Shown: in pieces, positions 34,015-46,494 of the stretch
Position numbering within the stretch: position 1 is the first letter of the stretch
How the letters are laid out: the number at the start of each line of letters is the position of its first letter
Assembly (NCBI GenBank): GCA_027627225.1
Contig: CM051026.1
Location: forward strand, 8,871,425-8,935,424
Length of the DNA stretch: 64,000 nt
Reading direction: 5' to 3'
Source: Congeria kusceri
Taxonomy: Eukaryota; Mollusca; Bivalvia; Myida; Dreissenidae
The notes under the pieces: model-generated
What the model was told of the DNA's origin: nothing
Databases searched by the model: none
Seen by the model: the letters and a program-made list of their open reading frames with translations, nothing else
Made by a program: the position numbers and the translations under genes

Positions 34015-34944
34015 CTTATATATTACTTCCACTAGAAAAATATATTGATATACCGTAATTTAATATGTATCTATATATTTACAGGAAATGCTGTCGATAT
34101 GCCCCTTTAAAATCTTTGTGTGACAGAAATCAGCAATATGTTACTATGCTACAGTGACCAATGGCACATAAGTACAATATAGTAGATTGAACCTATTTAT
34201 TTTAGGCCAGATTTTTTTTATTTCTTGGTTCTCTGACATTTTTGGAAAAGTGTCCAGTTGGAGTGGGGAAAAAATAAAAAAACAACAACACAGAATTTAG
34301 TAAATTAATGACTAGAATTTCACAAATGTAAACAGGCTTTGATATTAAAATCTTTATGCATTATTACTTACAAAAATCATATTACACAACATTAACTTAA
34401 TCACTACATGATAACCATGACATTAATACTTTTTTTTGCATTTCGGATAAAAGATTGAAACCCCTTCACAAGGTGATTGTTATGATACCGGTCATCTGGT
34501 CTATTCCATCGGCCTGTTTCTATATGTAATCTATGACATGAAACACATAATTTTGTAATTCGAAATTTTTTGCAGCTAACTATAACATGTGGTCTTTATG
34601 AATGATACTAATTATGGTGACAGCTGATTTAAAGGTTTCGCGAGTCTCATATATGAACACGAATTCGGACTAAATATGTTTAAAATGAAAGCTATAAATA
34701 TGTTTAAAATGAAAGCTATGTATTTGGATAGATTTTTATATCGATCAGGATCTAAATAGAATTTAGAAATTTTTTAGAATAGTGAAAGATACTGTTGGAT
34801 TTATCAACCAAATATTCAGAAATTAAGTGCATTTTTAATTCGTACAATATCAACTTCTGAGACTTCTGATTGGGTTGGTTTAATCTAAAAAAAAGTCTTT
34901 AAAATATAAATCTTAACATCATAAAGTTTATATAGATCTATATA

Positions 34945-34985
34945 TTTTTATCCCCCCCACCATCAATCAGGTGGGGGCATATTGT
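34945..34985. repeat. Isolated C-run/G-run terminal hairpin
   Basis: TATCCCCCCCACCATCAATC followed by AGGTGGGGGCATATTG forms a stem with a short loop and ends in GCATA like the 3' termini of the tandem-core elements. No recognisable monomers lie upstream, so it may be a solo end. Confidence 0.5.
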
Positions 34986-35625
34986 GTTGGCCCTATCCGA
35001 TACTGTTCTGTTCACGCTAGGCCACTACAATAATCATAGGTTAGCTATGTGACGTAATGGAATCGTCAAAATTTTGGAAAATAACTTCCGACGTAGTTCA
35101 GAAAGAATCTTCAATCTTGAAAATACAAACTCAATTCAATGTGTTAGACATCATGAAAAAAATGTTTTCGACGGAAGTGTAAGCAAGAATCTCAAGAAGA
35201 AAAATATGGAGTATAATGCCTACTGTACGGTATGAACAAATGTGTCCTCTTTTAAATACATTGTATTTCTAGGAACATCGTGAAAAAATGGAATGTAGCA
35301 GTGCTGGTAAATACCGTATTTTGGGCTAGGAAAATCACATCATTGGAAAGAGTGTCAAACTAGTATAGTGTGTTATGATTATTTTCAAATCGAACATCAG
35401 TTGATCTAATACATGTTGTATTATTGAAATATCAAATCAGGTAAGATTGTTTATCTGCTATTAGATCTAATGCATGTAGAAAGTATTTACCTTCAAATAT
35501 AAGCCGATAATGCTAGCAATGTTCTTAATTGTTTTATTTAGTAGTAATAACAAAAACTGAACGACACGGTTGAATGCGTGTTAACAGCCGTGTTCTGTTG
35601 GATGACTGGTGTTAAGTGCTTTAAC

Positions 35626-35703
35626 AAAAGACGGTAAACTGCAAGTGCAGCGACATCATTGAGACAAAGACGGTAAACTGCAAGTGCAGCGACATCATTG
35701 AGA
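35626..35703. repeat. 39-bp exact tandem duplication
   Basis: Two copies in direct succession of a unit containing GACGGTAAACTGCAAGTGCA and GCGACATCATTGAGACA, identical by eye except at the far edge. CTGCAAGTGCAG itself is near-palindromic. Confidence 0.9.
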
Positions 35704-38574
35704 CACGAATGACAAGTTGCTTACTAATCAATTAAGAATTTCACTTAAAAGCCAATTTCCGTGAGATACCGCCGATGCTGGCAAAAGTAACACCTATACG
35801 TCGCCTTTTCATGCAAAAATAATGAAAACCAAACAATTAACTAGGAAGGATTGTCTGAGTTCTCGATATGTGACAAATTGTGTTAAAAATCGGCTACGGA
35901 GCAACGAATAACAAACTTATTTGTCAGATCATACGCAAAAATACGAGTATCTTTCATAATATTTTATTAAAAAAACATGTTCTTCTGTCTGCCCGTTAGT
36001 TCATTTAGATGAGCAAAAGCACAGTGTAAAGCACATTTGCAGACAATTGATGAGCATGATTGTGTACGTGTAAGTTACTTAAAACATTCATTTCAAAAAG
36101 AGAAACTTCGGTAAATGATTAATGCAAATAATTTTCAATGTGTGTGCGTTGAAATGTAGTAGGCTACTGATATTACAAGTTGAACGATATTCAAGACATA
36201 AATAACATTGAATGTCAAATACGTATTTAGTGGTCAGGCACATCAAACAGGGACAATTTTCTGCCAAAACAGGTGCATGAGATACAGATGAACCAGCATG
36301 TCTTTCCAACATAATTTGTCAAAACAACTGCATTTGATGATGGCGATGATAATGATGACGATGATGATGATGATGATATGCAGAGATTTATTATATATAT
36401 TTGATACGGATCTGTAGCTGATCACTGCAGACCCATAGACATCATGGGGTTACAACTGCACAATCAAAAGTTTACGCCCCCCTAACACTAAATCCTGGAT
36501 CACCCCTGCGCCCGAACCATTTATTCATATAGATAGTAGTGTAAATATACACAGATTTACTGTACCAGTGAGTTGTCATTTCTTTGATGTGTTTTACCCT
36601 TTTCGGGAAAAAGATTAATCAAGAGCATGGTCAAGTTTCAATGCTCAATAATGCTCTATATCTATCCAATGTAGACTACGACGCTTACTGATGTTAAGCA
36701 CGTATTGCACGTGATAAACATACAGAAAGCGTTGTTCCGTCCCACATATAATGGACGCTTCCACAAATGTCTATCATAATCAAATTATTGTTCAATTTTA
36801 TCCAATCTTTTCAATTGGATATCACATGTTTAGCAATTAAAATATTTCACACAGGAGAGCATGTGGTATTTTTTATGATATTCAAATAGACTTGTGTTTA
36901 TGTTTGTGATATTAATGAATGGAAATTATTCCTCTACAATATTTGTGACCGAATTTAAACTATTCGTGGATAGGTATATATGCGGATCGTGTTACTCTAA
37001 TACCACGAATGTGGTAATGAAACTTACTGACAAGCTTTCATGAAGTGTAGCATCATTGCAGCATATTTTCTTCGATTGTTTATTCCCTGAGTGAATAGGC
37101 ATATCGTTCTTAAATGGAAAATGTAGATTTTCTGCATATCATAAAAATATTTAATTTTCACACGAACAACTATTCACGTTTTTCACCATCATTCAATTTA
37201 GATTATTTTTCTTAAAGTAAGGATATCTCAGTTCTCTGCGCTACTAAATTTAATACATATAAAATAGTTTCTTTTTGAAATGAATAAGTACAGATTTATT
37301 AAACTGATAGTAAATATATATTAATATATACTAAACTGTGGTATTATCTTTGCTTCTTCGTATTGAATACAGTGTAGATGTAAATTATAAAATACGAAGG
37401 TCCGGTCATGTCCATTACCGCGCAATAGGATTTGAGAAGAACAATGTCTACTTTAAAAATGAATACCGGACTAATTCAGTTTGAAACACTTAATTGATAA
37501 ACTAGATTAACAGTTTAATCTAACTATAAAAATCATACTATCAAAAATAAGACGTTTTTATCGCAAAGCCGACCATCTTCGAAGTCTGATACTGCGACAT
37601 GTGTTGTTGTTTTCTTGAATCTGATGTATGCATGTTAAAATTTCCGTATGTAAGAGTTCAACTAACATTTTATTCAATATTATATCCTTGCCTGCTTTAG
37701 AATGATCCGAATTGTAAAAAATAACAACACATTTTTTTTTCTCTAAAATGCGGGATTGTCGGAAAAGGCTGAACTTTCAGTGTAATATTTCCAATCATTG
37801 AATTTGCAACATGCAACAACACAAAATCATTGTTTTTACATTCGATACATTTTTGTAATCTGTATCTCTAAACATTTGTTGAATTTGTTGGACGTGTGTT
37901 TGTAATTAGTCGAGTAGTAAGCATCAACGGCACGCCAAAAAATACACTACGACGTCATCTCCAGAAGTAACGTCAAATTAAGCCACAACGCTTATACAGT
38001 AGTCGTGTTTGACGTTGTAGCGTAAACATATGTATGGTTGTAAGATTTTAAAAATATTACACCTTAAAATTTAACAAATGGCCTATTCAGTGATACAAAT
38101 TTTCGTTAATTTTCAAATTGAGGCCTAAATTGACCCTTAACGCACCTACTCCTTATGCACATTCAATGCAAGAGAAGAGTAAAATACACAAATAGCCAAC
38201 ACAATTTAGACCGATGGAGGTAATAACAATCCAGTACAATACACTTTACTCTTATATTAATAATGAACTTTACTTTCACATTTAATACCTATAAATATTT
38301 AAAAATTAAGACTTTATGTTTTGTTTAGATCCAGAAAAAGATAGATATATTGCAGACATGTTTGCAGTTGATAGAACAAACATGGAGGGATTTTCTATTT
38401 ACAAGCAAGCAGTGCATGAAGAAAAATTATGAATGGACATGGAAGAATTCTCTAATATGCACAAATACACGAGAGCAAATTCTTGCTATTGCTTTATATT
38501 TTTACCAATTAAAACTTTGACAGACTGTGCAGGACCACAACTATTTCACAGATCAAGTCAGACCAGAATTATGA

Positions 38575-39155
38575 GAATTACAGCCCAATCGTGATTGTAC
38601 TAATAGTCACCGGACCGACGTGATGACTTGTATAATCGCATTTTCCATATTTCTTAAAAATACGGAACATCTTTCTGTAATTTCAGTATTACTGCATAAT
38701 TTTACTCATAATCATAACAAAGGATTACTGTGTATTAAAACATATTAACTATAATATCAGGTTGAATTTAAATATTAATTCAATAATTATTATTTTATAA
38801 ACAACAGACATATTGGTTGTGTAAAATTTTGCCTAAATTACGCAACGACCTATCAGATAAGTTTGTAGCACAATGTGTCTCAACTTACGCGCTGCATTAT
38901 GCGAAACAAAGGATGGTGGCTGTCACCCGTGTCAAAACATCCGCCTGTCAGTAATTTGTATAATCACATCTTTTTCACACATATTTGTCATCGGACCATG
39001 ATAATTGTTCGTATAATTGCATTTTGGGTATAAACGCGATTATATCATCTTTTTTCACACTGAATAGCGATGGCAAAATGACGGGACTGCAGCAGTTGTT
39101 AGTAGTACACCATCTTTTCACATAATCGCAATTTGCATAATCGTGGTTCTACTGT
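38575..39155. mobile_element. Possible pogo/Tc1-like MITE
   Basis: The right end reads CATAATCGTGGTTCTACTGTA, so inward it is TACAGTAGAACCACGATTAT, a pogo-type terminus. A weaker counterpart, TACAGCCCAATCGTGATTGT, lies at about 38579. TATAATCGCATTT-like motifs recur inside (about 38630, 38957, 39013, 39127). Suggestive but diverged. Confidence 0.4.
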
Positions 39156-39291
39156 AAACGTATACACAAATAATTATCAATTGTATCCACAATTAATTGT
39201 TGATATTTTAAAAACTGTAAACAATAAACCTCTGCAAAACAAGATGGTTACTACAGACTACAACAGCTCTTTGGTAATATAATGCTAAAAC

Positions 39292-39527
39292 GAGAGCTGT
39301 CTCAGGACAGTGCGCGACTATTCAACCGCTTTGTCAGAGTAACTGCCCTTTATCACTACAAAAAAGGGGCTTAATTATGCTAAAATGCTCGTCACAGTTA
39401 TGTGCCTTGGCCAGTGACCTTATATAATGACCTTGAAGACATGTGTAAAGTTTTAATTGAATATCTGTAGCAGATATAGAGATATGCAGTTTTTGCATGC
39501 AAACTTTAATCTGAGAGTACAACAAGA
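39292..39527 (+). mobile_element. Family A tandem-core element, short copy
   Basis: It opens GAGAGCTGTCTCAGGACAGT, GCGCGACTATTCAACCGC and holds just over one family A monomer (GGCTTAATTATGCTAAAATG, GCCAGTGACCTTATATAATG) before another copy of the same opening begins at about 39529. Confidence 0.7.
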
Positions 39528-39528
39528 G

Positions 39529-39850
39529 CTGTCTCAGGACAGAGCGCTCGACTATTCAACCGGTTTGTCAGAGTTATGGTCTTTATCACAACAAACCAGA
39601 AAAATAAGTTTCATTAAAAAATCTCAATGCGTTTTCAAGTAATTGAGCAGAAACAGTTTTCAATTTTTATTAGTTATTGAGCAGAAACAGTTTTTCAATT
39701 TTATGTAACAGTTAACTTTACCTTGACCCACACACCCCATATGCAATCTAAGGCGAGGTCTCGATATAAAGTATCTATGTATGACGTATCATCAAAATAT
39801 ATCAATGCTTTCTCAAGTTTCTATTCTAAGTAATGATGACCTTGACCGTT
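39529..39850 (+). mobile_element. Second opening hairpin followed by family C monomers
   Basis: AACAAGAGCTGTCTCAGGAC, AGAGCGCTCGACTATTCAAC is the best preserved opening in the window. It leads into family C units (ATTGAGCAGAAACAGTTTTT, CCCATATGCAATCTAAGGCG). This shows the same start joined to a different monomer family from the one at 39292. Confidence 0.65.
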
Positions 39851-39967
39851 ATAGAAAAGAATGAATAAAGTTGTCACTCTTTTTTCTTTGCAAAATTATA
39901 TTTATTCGCCAAAAATGGAATGGTTATTGTTTTGATAAATAATTGGTTGTCATCTGTTCAAAGCATA

Positions 39968-40138
39968 ATTACTTCGTGTTGTCCGACAATTCACAAAGCG
40001 CATAACTGTGTTAATTACTTCGTGTTGTCCGACAATTCACAAAGCGCATAACTGTGTTAATTACTTCGTGTTGTCCGACAATTCACAAAGCGCATAACTG
40101 TGTTAATTACCTCGTGTTATCCGACAATTCACAAAATA
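39968..40138. repeat. 46-bp tandem repeat, nearly four units
   Basis: ATTACTTCGTGTTGTCCGAC, AATTCACAAAGCGCATAACT, GTGTTA repeats at 46-bp intervals from 39968. The first three are identical and the last is diverged and truncated. Confidence 0.95.
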
Positions 40139-40399
40139 GCAATGGTATCTTACATGGTGTTTCAATAAGAGTTTAAAAAGTTAAACGCCGATTTCTCGAA
40201 AGATTCCTTACATGTTGTGTACTGGTTTATTAATCAGGATCGCGGCCCATTGTCTACTGCAGCCGCGGCCTCAATCTAACTGCAGTCGTAGGCCAATTTT
40301 CTTAACAGCTGAATACCAGTGAGAAATCTTCTTAAAGAAGTGATGATTTTCTACAACGATTTTAAACTGAGGCCCCTACTGCTACGCGCCTGTATTTTT

Positions 40400-41095
40400 A
40401 CTTACAATGATCCCACCCACCCCATATACAGTCCAAAGTCAGGCCTCGCTACAAGTTATCTATGAATGAAGTTTCATTACAATAGCTCAATCCGTTCTAT
40501 AGTCATTGAGATATGGAGTTGTTGCACGCAAACTTCAACCTGAATTTACAATTAGGGGCATAATTCTGCTAAATTACAGGTCAGAGCTATGGGCCTTGGT
40601 CAGTGACCTTATATAATGACCCTGGAGACATGTTTGAAGTTGCAATTGAATATATGTACTAGACATAGAGATATGGAGTTGTTGCAAGTAAACTTTAACC
40701 TGATTTTCTATGCACAAAAAGGGACATAATTCTGTAAATTGCAGGTAAGAGTAATGGGCCTTGGTCAGTGACCTCACATAATGATCCTACACACGTGTGA
40801 ACTTTCAATTAAATATCTGTAGTAGTTAAAGAGATATGTACTTCTTGCACGCAAACCTTAACCTGAATTTTCTATTGCAAAAAAATCTTAACTTTACTTT
40901 TAAGTACAAAAAGGGGCATAATTCTGCTAAAATGCTGGTCAAAATTATGGGTATTGGCCAGTGACCTTATATAATGACCATGAAGGTATGTGTGAAGTTT
41001 CAGTTCAAAATCTGTAGTAGATATAGAGATATGGAGTTGTTGCACGCAAACTTTAACCTGACATGAACTTTTAAGTACAAGAGTGCCGTTTTCAC
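40400..41095 (+). mobile_element. Family C fragment followed by family A array
   Basis: A partial family C unit (CCCACCCACCCCATATACAG) is followed from about 40500 by four family A monomers with GAGATATGGAGTTGTTGCAC and GGGGCATAATTCTGCTAAAT. GGGGCATAATTCTG at 40555 and GGGACATAATTCTG at 40721 give the 166-bp spacing. Confidence 0.7.
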
Positions 41096-41369
41096 AAAGA
41101 TACTTCCGTCAAAGAAGCTGTTTTGGGGTTAAGATTCAATGACTGAAGAGAAACAATAAAAAAAACTAATAGGGTATAGTCATGGTATTTGTGCATCTAA
41201 TTCATCTCCAAAGCCTCTCTCTAAGTGGTGAGTTGAGGTATCAAAACTATTCCGTATATAGTCTTAAATCTATAATCAAGATGCAAAAATAAACAAAAAA
41301 CGTAGAAATAATGTGAAAACCAAATTTTTCGAATCAAAATGCATAAGCCAGCACAAACATTTTTTTTTG

Positions 41370-42030
41370 AATTTGTGACCTTGACCCCAATCATCCCACA
41401 TGCAATCCCAAGTGAGATCTAGATATAAGGTATCTACATATAAAGTTTCATCAAAATATCTCGATGTCTTCTCAAGCATTGAGCGGAAGCTCGTTTGTCT
41501 ATTTTTTAGTAACCGTGACCTTGACCCCATCCACCACATATGCAATCCTAAGCGAGGTCTAGACAGAAGATATGTATGAAGTTTCATTAAAACATCTTAA
41601 TCATCTTAATGTGTTCACGAGCTATTGAGCGGAAAATGTTTTTTTAATTTTAAGTAAAAGTGACCTTGACCCCATCCACCCCATATGCAATCCCAAGCAA
41701 GGTCTTGATATAAGGTATGTATGTGTAAGGTTTCATTAAAATATCTCAATTCGTTCTCAAGTCATTGAGTGAAAACCGTTTTTCTATTTATAGTAACAGT
41801 GACCTTGACCCTGACCGTACCCATCCCATATGCAATCCCAACTGAGGTCTTGACATAAGGTATTTATAAATTAAATTTCATTAACAGATCTCAATGCATT
41901 CTCAAGTTATGGGAGGAAACAGTTTTTCTATTTTAAGTAACAGTGACTTTGACACCACCCACCCCATATGCAATCCAAAGCAAGGTCTTGCACTAAGGTA
42001 TCTATGTATGAATTTCAAAACAATAGCTCT
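41370..42030 (+). mobile_element. Family C array, second locus
   Basis: About five ~140-bp monomers with GTGACCTTGACCCCATCCAC, CATATGCAATCC, AAGTTTCATTAAAACATCT and CGAGCTATTGAGCGGAAA. Diverged from those at 21.4-22.8 kb. Confidence 0.75.
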
Positions 42031-42031
42031 A

Positions 42032-42250
42032 GGGACCTGATTCTTGTGCACGACACTCTCTCTCACTATGCTTGTCACTTCTGCCAAGTTATTTAAAAAT
42101 CCATCCATGTTGACAAAGATATGCTCCGGACAATATGGTAAGGATTGATTTCTTATATTTGACCTTTGACCTTGAATTGTGACCTTGACCTTGGACCTAG
42201 GGACCTGATTTTTGCGCGCGACACTCTGTCTCATCATGCTTATCACTTCT
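42032..42250 (+). mobile_element. Family D fragment
   Basis: GGGACCTGATTCTTGTGCAC, CTTCTGCCAAGTTATTTAAA, TATGCTCCGGACA and TTTGACCTTTGACCTTGAAT match the family D array at 30.8-31.9 kb. It abuts family C in mid-unit. Confidence 0.65.
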
Positions 42251-42254
42251 GTTA

Positions 42255-42838
42255 TTTGAAAATCCAAGAAAATGGAGAACAAGTGCAGACAAGATCTCTT
42301 AAGAAAAAAACTTCAAAGGGCCATAACTTCGCCCAAAACACGCCAACCACTACATGCCAACGCATTGCACAACTAGATGCGACCTGATCAATCCTGCGAA
42401 TTTTCATAAAAGTCCGACCAGGGGTTACGAAGAACAAGCACAGACAAGAGTCAACAAACTCAAAGTAACCTTAGCCCCTAAGGTCATAGAAACGCTACCT
42501 AAGATACATTTGTCACTAACTCAAAATGGTTGTAAATTAATGTAAAATCGTAAATGTCGCCTTAGCTTTAGTTAACTTCATCAGGCTCTTGGTGCTTCCT
42601 GAGAAGTGATTTTGATTGGATTGATTTTATATCAAATAACATGCATTTTTAATTTCATGACGCATAATGTCATGTCATGCAATATATTATATTAGTTAAA
42701 CAATATACTATTATACTCGTACATGTAATATAAAATAATATGATATCATACATGATATGATATGATATATGCTACGTTATGGTGTGCTATGATGTGTTAC
42801 GATATATGATATATGATGTATGATAATAAAATGTAATA
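42255..42838. other. No gene; simple ATGATAT-type repeats at right
   Basis: The left part has tandem-core-like wording (GGGCCATAACTTCGCCCAAA) without clear units. 42690-42838 is a degenerate ATGATATATG-type simple repeat. Confidence 0.5.
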
Positions 42839-42840
42839 TA

Positions 42841-43335
42841 CAGTCGACTTCTCATGCCTCCGCTTTCTTGATGGCTCGAAGTTTCTTCAAGGGACCAGTA
42901 CTTTTTGCTATATATTCATATAAATTTATGTTGTTGGGCTCAAGTTAACGAGGGTTGAATTTTCGAATGGTTCAAAGTGTTTGTCACATTCCCAGTTACA
43001 GTTTTCACACATTTGTTTGTTTGGCTTGAACACGCTTCGGTCACATAGAGACGTTAATATCTTCGATGCCATTGATTAGTTTAAAGTGTTAAGCAAATGC
43101 AATAACTGATTTCACAGCTTTCAAAAACTAAAACATATAATTAATTGTTTGTTGTTTGATAATAACCAGTACAGATATCTGAATACTTTTAAATTTGAGA
43201 TTTGAAAATAAGGCAGACAGATTACTGCCCATACATGTTGAATTACACATTTTCAAACTCCATTTAGCTCGAAGTTTCGAATGCTCTAAGTTTCCGAGCT
43301 GGTCCTTGCGCCTTCAAGCCATTGGTAGTTGACTG
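42841..43335. mobile_element. pogo-like MITE, 495 bp, TA target duplication
   Basis: Ends are CAGTCGACTTCTCATGCC and, on the other strand, CAGTCAACTACCAATGGC, each flanked by TA. Further in, GGCTCGAAGTTTC faces GAAACTTCGAGC, so the inverted repeats extend tens of bases imperfectly. TA duplication and CAGT termini fit the pogo/Tc1-mariner group. No transposase is present. It sits inside a degenerate ATGATAT repeat that continues on both sides. Confidence 0.75.
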
Positions 43336-43689
43336 TATGATATGTTATGATATATGATATGATATATCAGTACTATTTACATCATATTAAAATTTGGAAC
43401 ACAAAGCAATAACATCTACCAACTGAGATATGCCCACCCATCGTCTCTATTTCCTCTTGGTTGCTACAACATAAAGTGGTTAGGTATATAGAGAATATTT
43501 GTAGGTTTTCGGTGTGATAATGCATGATATCATCACTGGAAAGGGAGACAATTAATATTTTCACAAGCATTTGTGTGAGTGAAAATATATACATTTATTC
43601 CCTTTCCGGTGATGATATCAGGCAGGGGTCTCTCTCTGGTTTGGTGGAAGAGTACCTGTACCCTCAGGTGGGTGAATTTTAGAGTGGTT

Positions 43690-43830
43690 TTATACAGAAT
43701 TAAGTTTCGTTTGAACCCCTTCAATACTAATGGAGTTATGCTCCACACAAGAAGCGTGACGGACGGACGAACAGACGTATGGACGATGCGATTACTATAT
43801 GCCCCCGAAGTGCCCTTTGGGGGGCATAAA
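43690..43830 (+). mobile_element. Family B 3' end with intact terminal hairpin
   Basis: TTAAGTTTCGTTTGAACCCC and TAATGGAGTTATGCTCC (family B) lead to GTGACGGACGGACGAACAGA, then TATGCCCCCGAAGTGCCC, TTTGGGGGGCATAAAAA. This is the clearest example of the shared terminus. Confidence 0.75.
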
Positions 43831-43934
43831 AATTGTTTTTGGGATACACGGTACCAGTAGGTTTCAAACTCATGACTACAAAATCAAACACTTCAATATC
43901 CATGTGACACTAATCAGAGTATGTCGATGGCGCC

Positions 43935-44055
43935 CATGAATGTAACGGTACCTCATGTACATTTCATTCATATTGATCTTATTACTACTACTAATTTTCC
44001 TGCACCCGCGAAGAGTCATTGACCACTCTTTTTATGATAAATTATATACATTTGA
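43935..44055. repeat. Interspersed repeat shared with 24770-24930
   Basis: See the copy at 24770: ACATTTCATTCATATTGATC, TACTACTAATTTTCCTGC and GAGTCATTGACCAC are in the same order. Confidence 0.5.
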
Positions 44056-44336
44056 CAAATGTTTATAGAAGCACTGTTTTGCCATCATACTGAACAATGC
44101 TTAAATATTCATTGTTCATAAATGAACTTTATTTTTGAACATTGTATTGTTGACCGACTGTCGATACGCCCCTTAACATAACTGCAAGAATAAGGAAATG
44201 ACTTTGCATAATTGGAACACCTCTTTAGCTCTGCCATTTTGAAAATGAAATTAGCTGGATATCAATGGGTATGCCAACACATTTGATGTTTTGATGATTA
44301 TTATATACACAATCATAGTGTTAGGATGTGCCTAAA

Positions 44337-44641
44337 CATATCTGTTGGTTCGTTGTGTTTGGATTTTGTGCCATTTTGAACAGTATTTGGGGTTACCATT
44401 GCGGTCAGTTAACATACTCACACTTTTCCTCGGCAAGCTTAGCCTACCTAAGTGGTTTACCAGTACTAAGAGTGGTTTACGAGTACTAAGTGCACATACC
44501 TATGCCACTAACAACTGTCCTGCTTGAATGAGAGGTAGGAGGACAAATTATTTCATGACCAATACCCACACCAGTTATTAGGCTGGGCTGGGGCTCGGAC
44601 CCACGATCCCCGGATTGACAGCCCAGCGCTCTACCAACTGA
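44337..44641 (-). mobile_element. tRNA-derived SINE, copy 2 (5' truncated)
   Basis: The minus strand gives CAGTTGGTAGAGCGCTGGGC and GGATCGTGGGTCCGAGCCCC, better preserved boxes than in copy 1. The body 44337-44575 matches 5097-5315. The tRNA head breaks off at about 44641, where family F tandem-core sequence begins, so the head's first bases have been replaced. Confidence 0.8.
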
Positions 44642-44642
44642 G

Positions 44643-45017
44643 GGTTGGAGTTATATAAACCATGTGACCCCCCAGGGGCATGGCCAGTTTTGACCCCAAG
44701 GGCATCATTTGCACAATATTGTAGAGGACAACTCTATAATGTCACAATACCAAATATGAAAACTATGGCCCTAGCGGTTTCAGAGTAGAAGATTTTAAAA
44801 GTCATTTGGCCATTTAAGTCAATATAAACCATGTGACTCCCGAAGCGTGGCCCCTTTTGACCCCAGGGGCATAATTTCAACAATCTGTGTAGAGGACAAC
44901 TAGTAAATGTCACATATCAAATATGAAACCTGTGGGCCTAGCAGAGGAAAATATTTTTTAAATTGTTTTGCTATATATTCTGTATAAACCATGTGACACC
45001 CATTAGCATAATTTGAA
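44643..45017 (+). mobile_element. Tandem-core array, family F (~165-bp monomer)
   Basis: Two full units and a part: TATATAAACCATGTGACCCC, TTTTGACCCCAAGGGCATCA, TTGTAGAGGACAACTCTATA, ATGTCACAATACCAAATATG and CTATGGCCCTAGCGGTTTCA. Landmarks ACCATGTGAC at about 44660, 44828 and 44990. It ends in mid-unit at the next element. Confidence 0.7.
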
Positions 45018-46490
45018 CAAGGCCGTCCAAAGGAGAGCTATATCCCCCGCCGTGATCCTTCATTAGATTTTAAAAGTGACTTTGAAGTATCACACTGACC
45101 TTTATCTGGCGCAGTTGGACCAGATATGAAAGTACAGTTTCAGAAACTAGATATGGAGCTGACACAAAAATGGAAACACAAAGATTCGACTTTTAAGTGT
45201 GACCTTGACTGCTCCATGCCTTCTGCACATCGTAATGAACATATGAGCCAAGTTTTATGAAAATCCTTCAAAGGGCATAGGAGATATGGAGCAGGAACAA
45301 AAACGGAGTATCAAACATTTGACCTTCAATTGTGACCTTGACCTTGAGGTGGCATGACTGCCTCATGCCTTCTGCACACTGCCTTAATGTGATAAACATT
45401 TGAGGCAAGTTTCATGAAAATCCTTTACATGGCACAGGAGATATAGAACAGACATGAAAATACAGGCTCAAACATTCAACCTTCAAGTGTGACCTTGACT
45501 TTGAGTTGGTACGACTGGCTTATGCCTTCTGCACATGGTCTCAATCGGCAAATCATTTTAGCCAAGTTGAAAATCCTTCAAAATGTATAGAGGATATGGA
45601 GCAGACATGAAAAACAGACACGAAAATGGAGGCTCAAAAACTTAACCTTCAAGTGTGCTCTTGACCTTGCACTGGCTTGAAAGGCCCATGCCTTCTGCAC
45701 CTCGTCTAAATGACCAAAGCATTTGAGACAAGTTTCATGAAATATTTCAAAAGGCATAGGAGATATGGAGCGGACTGGAAATAAAGGCTCGAAGATTTGA
45801 CCTTCAAGTGTGACCTTGACCTTGAGCCAGCGTGACTGATCCATGCTTTCTGCACATCGTCTTAATGATCTAAACATTTGAGCCAAGTTTCATGAAAATC
45901 CTTCAAAGGGTAAAGGAAATACGGAGCGGACACGAAATGGAGGCTCGAACATTTGACCTTCAAGTGTGACCTTGACCTTGAGCTGGCTTGAAAGGCCCAT
46001 GCCTTCGGCACATCGTCTAAATGACCAAAGCATTTGAGCCAAGTTTCATGAAATATTTCAAAAGGCATAGGAGATATGGATCGGACACGAAATGGAGGAT
46101 CAAATATTTGACCTTCAAGTGTGACCTTGACCTTGAGCCGGCGTGACTGACTCATGCCTTTTGCAAATCGTCTTAATGACCTAAATATTTGAGCCAAGTT
46201 TCATGAAAATCCTTCAAAGGGTAAAGGAGATATGGAGCGGACACACAATGGAGGCTCAAACATTTGACCTTTAAGTGCAAACTTGACCTTGAGCCGGCGT
46301 GACTGACTCATGCCTTCTGCACATCGTCTCAATGATCTAAACATATGAGCCAAGTTTCATCCTTCAAAGGATATAGGAGATATGGAGCAGACACAAAAAT
46401 GTTACGGACAGACCGACGGACAGACAGACAAGTTGATTCCAGTATAACCCCCTTACAACTTCGTTGTGCGTGTTGTGCATGGTATAAAAA
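45018..46490 (+). mobile_element. Tandem-core element, family E (~157-bp monomer, about 8 units)
   Basis: It starts AACAAGGCCGTCCAAAGGAG, AGCTATATCCCCCGCCGTG. Monomers carry GAGATATGGAGCGGACACGA, ATTTGACCTTCAAGTGTGAC, CTTGACCTTGAGCCGGCGTG, CATGCCTTCTGCACATCGTC and GCCAAGTTTCATGAAAATCC. The 3' end has GGACAGACCGACGGACAGAC, AGTATAACCCCCTTACAAC and ends near GGTATAAAAA at 46486. This is a complete-looking element of ~1.47 kb. Long antisense open frames reflect the repeats. Confidence 0.8.
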
Positions 46491-46494
46491 TAGT

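Larger units (their letters stand above)
34020..38570. other. No gene seen; scattered small duplications
   Basis: A long AT-rich stretch. Items inside: a 24-bp tandem duplication at 34672-34719; an isolated terminal hairpin CCCCCCCACC...GGTGGGGGCAT at about 34951-34982; a 39-bp tandem duplication (GACGGTAAACTGCAAGTGCA) at 35626-35703; and a (GAT)n-type microsatellite at 36335-36380. No protein-coding gene or RNA gene is recognised. Confidence 0.5.

Noticed and set aside
45578..46197. Minus-strand open frames with repeated FHETWLKC-type segments
   Set aside because: They lie wholly in family E monomers. The similarity between frames is caused by the DNA repeat.
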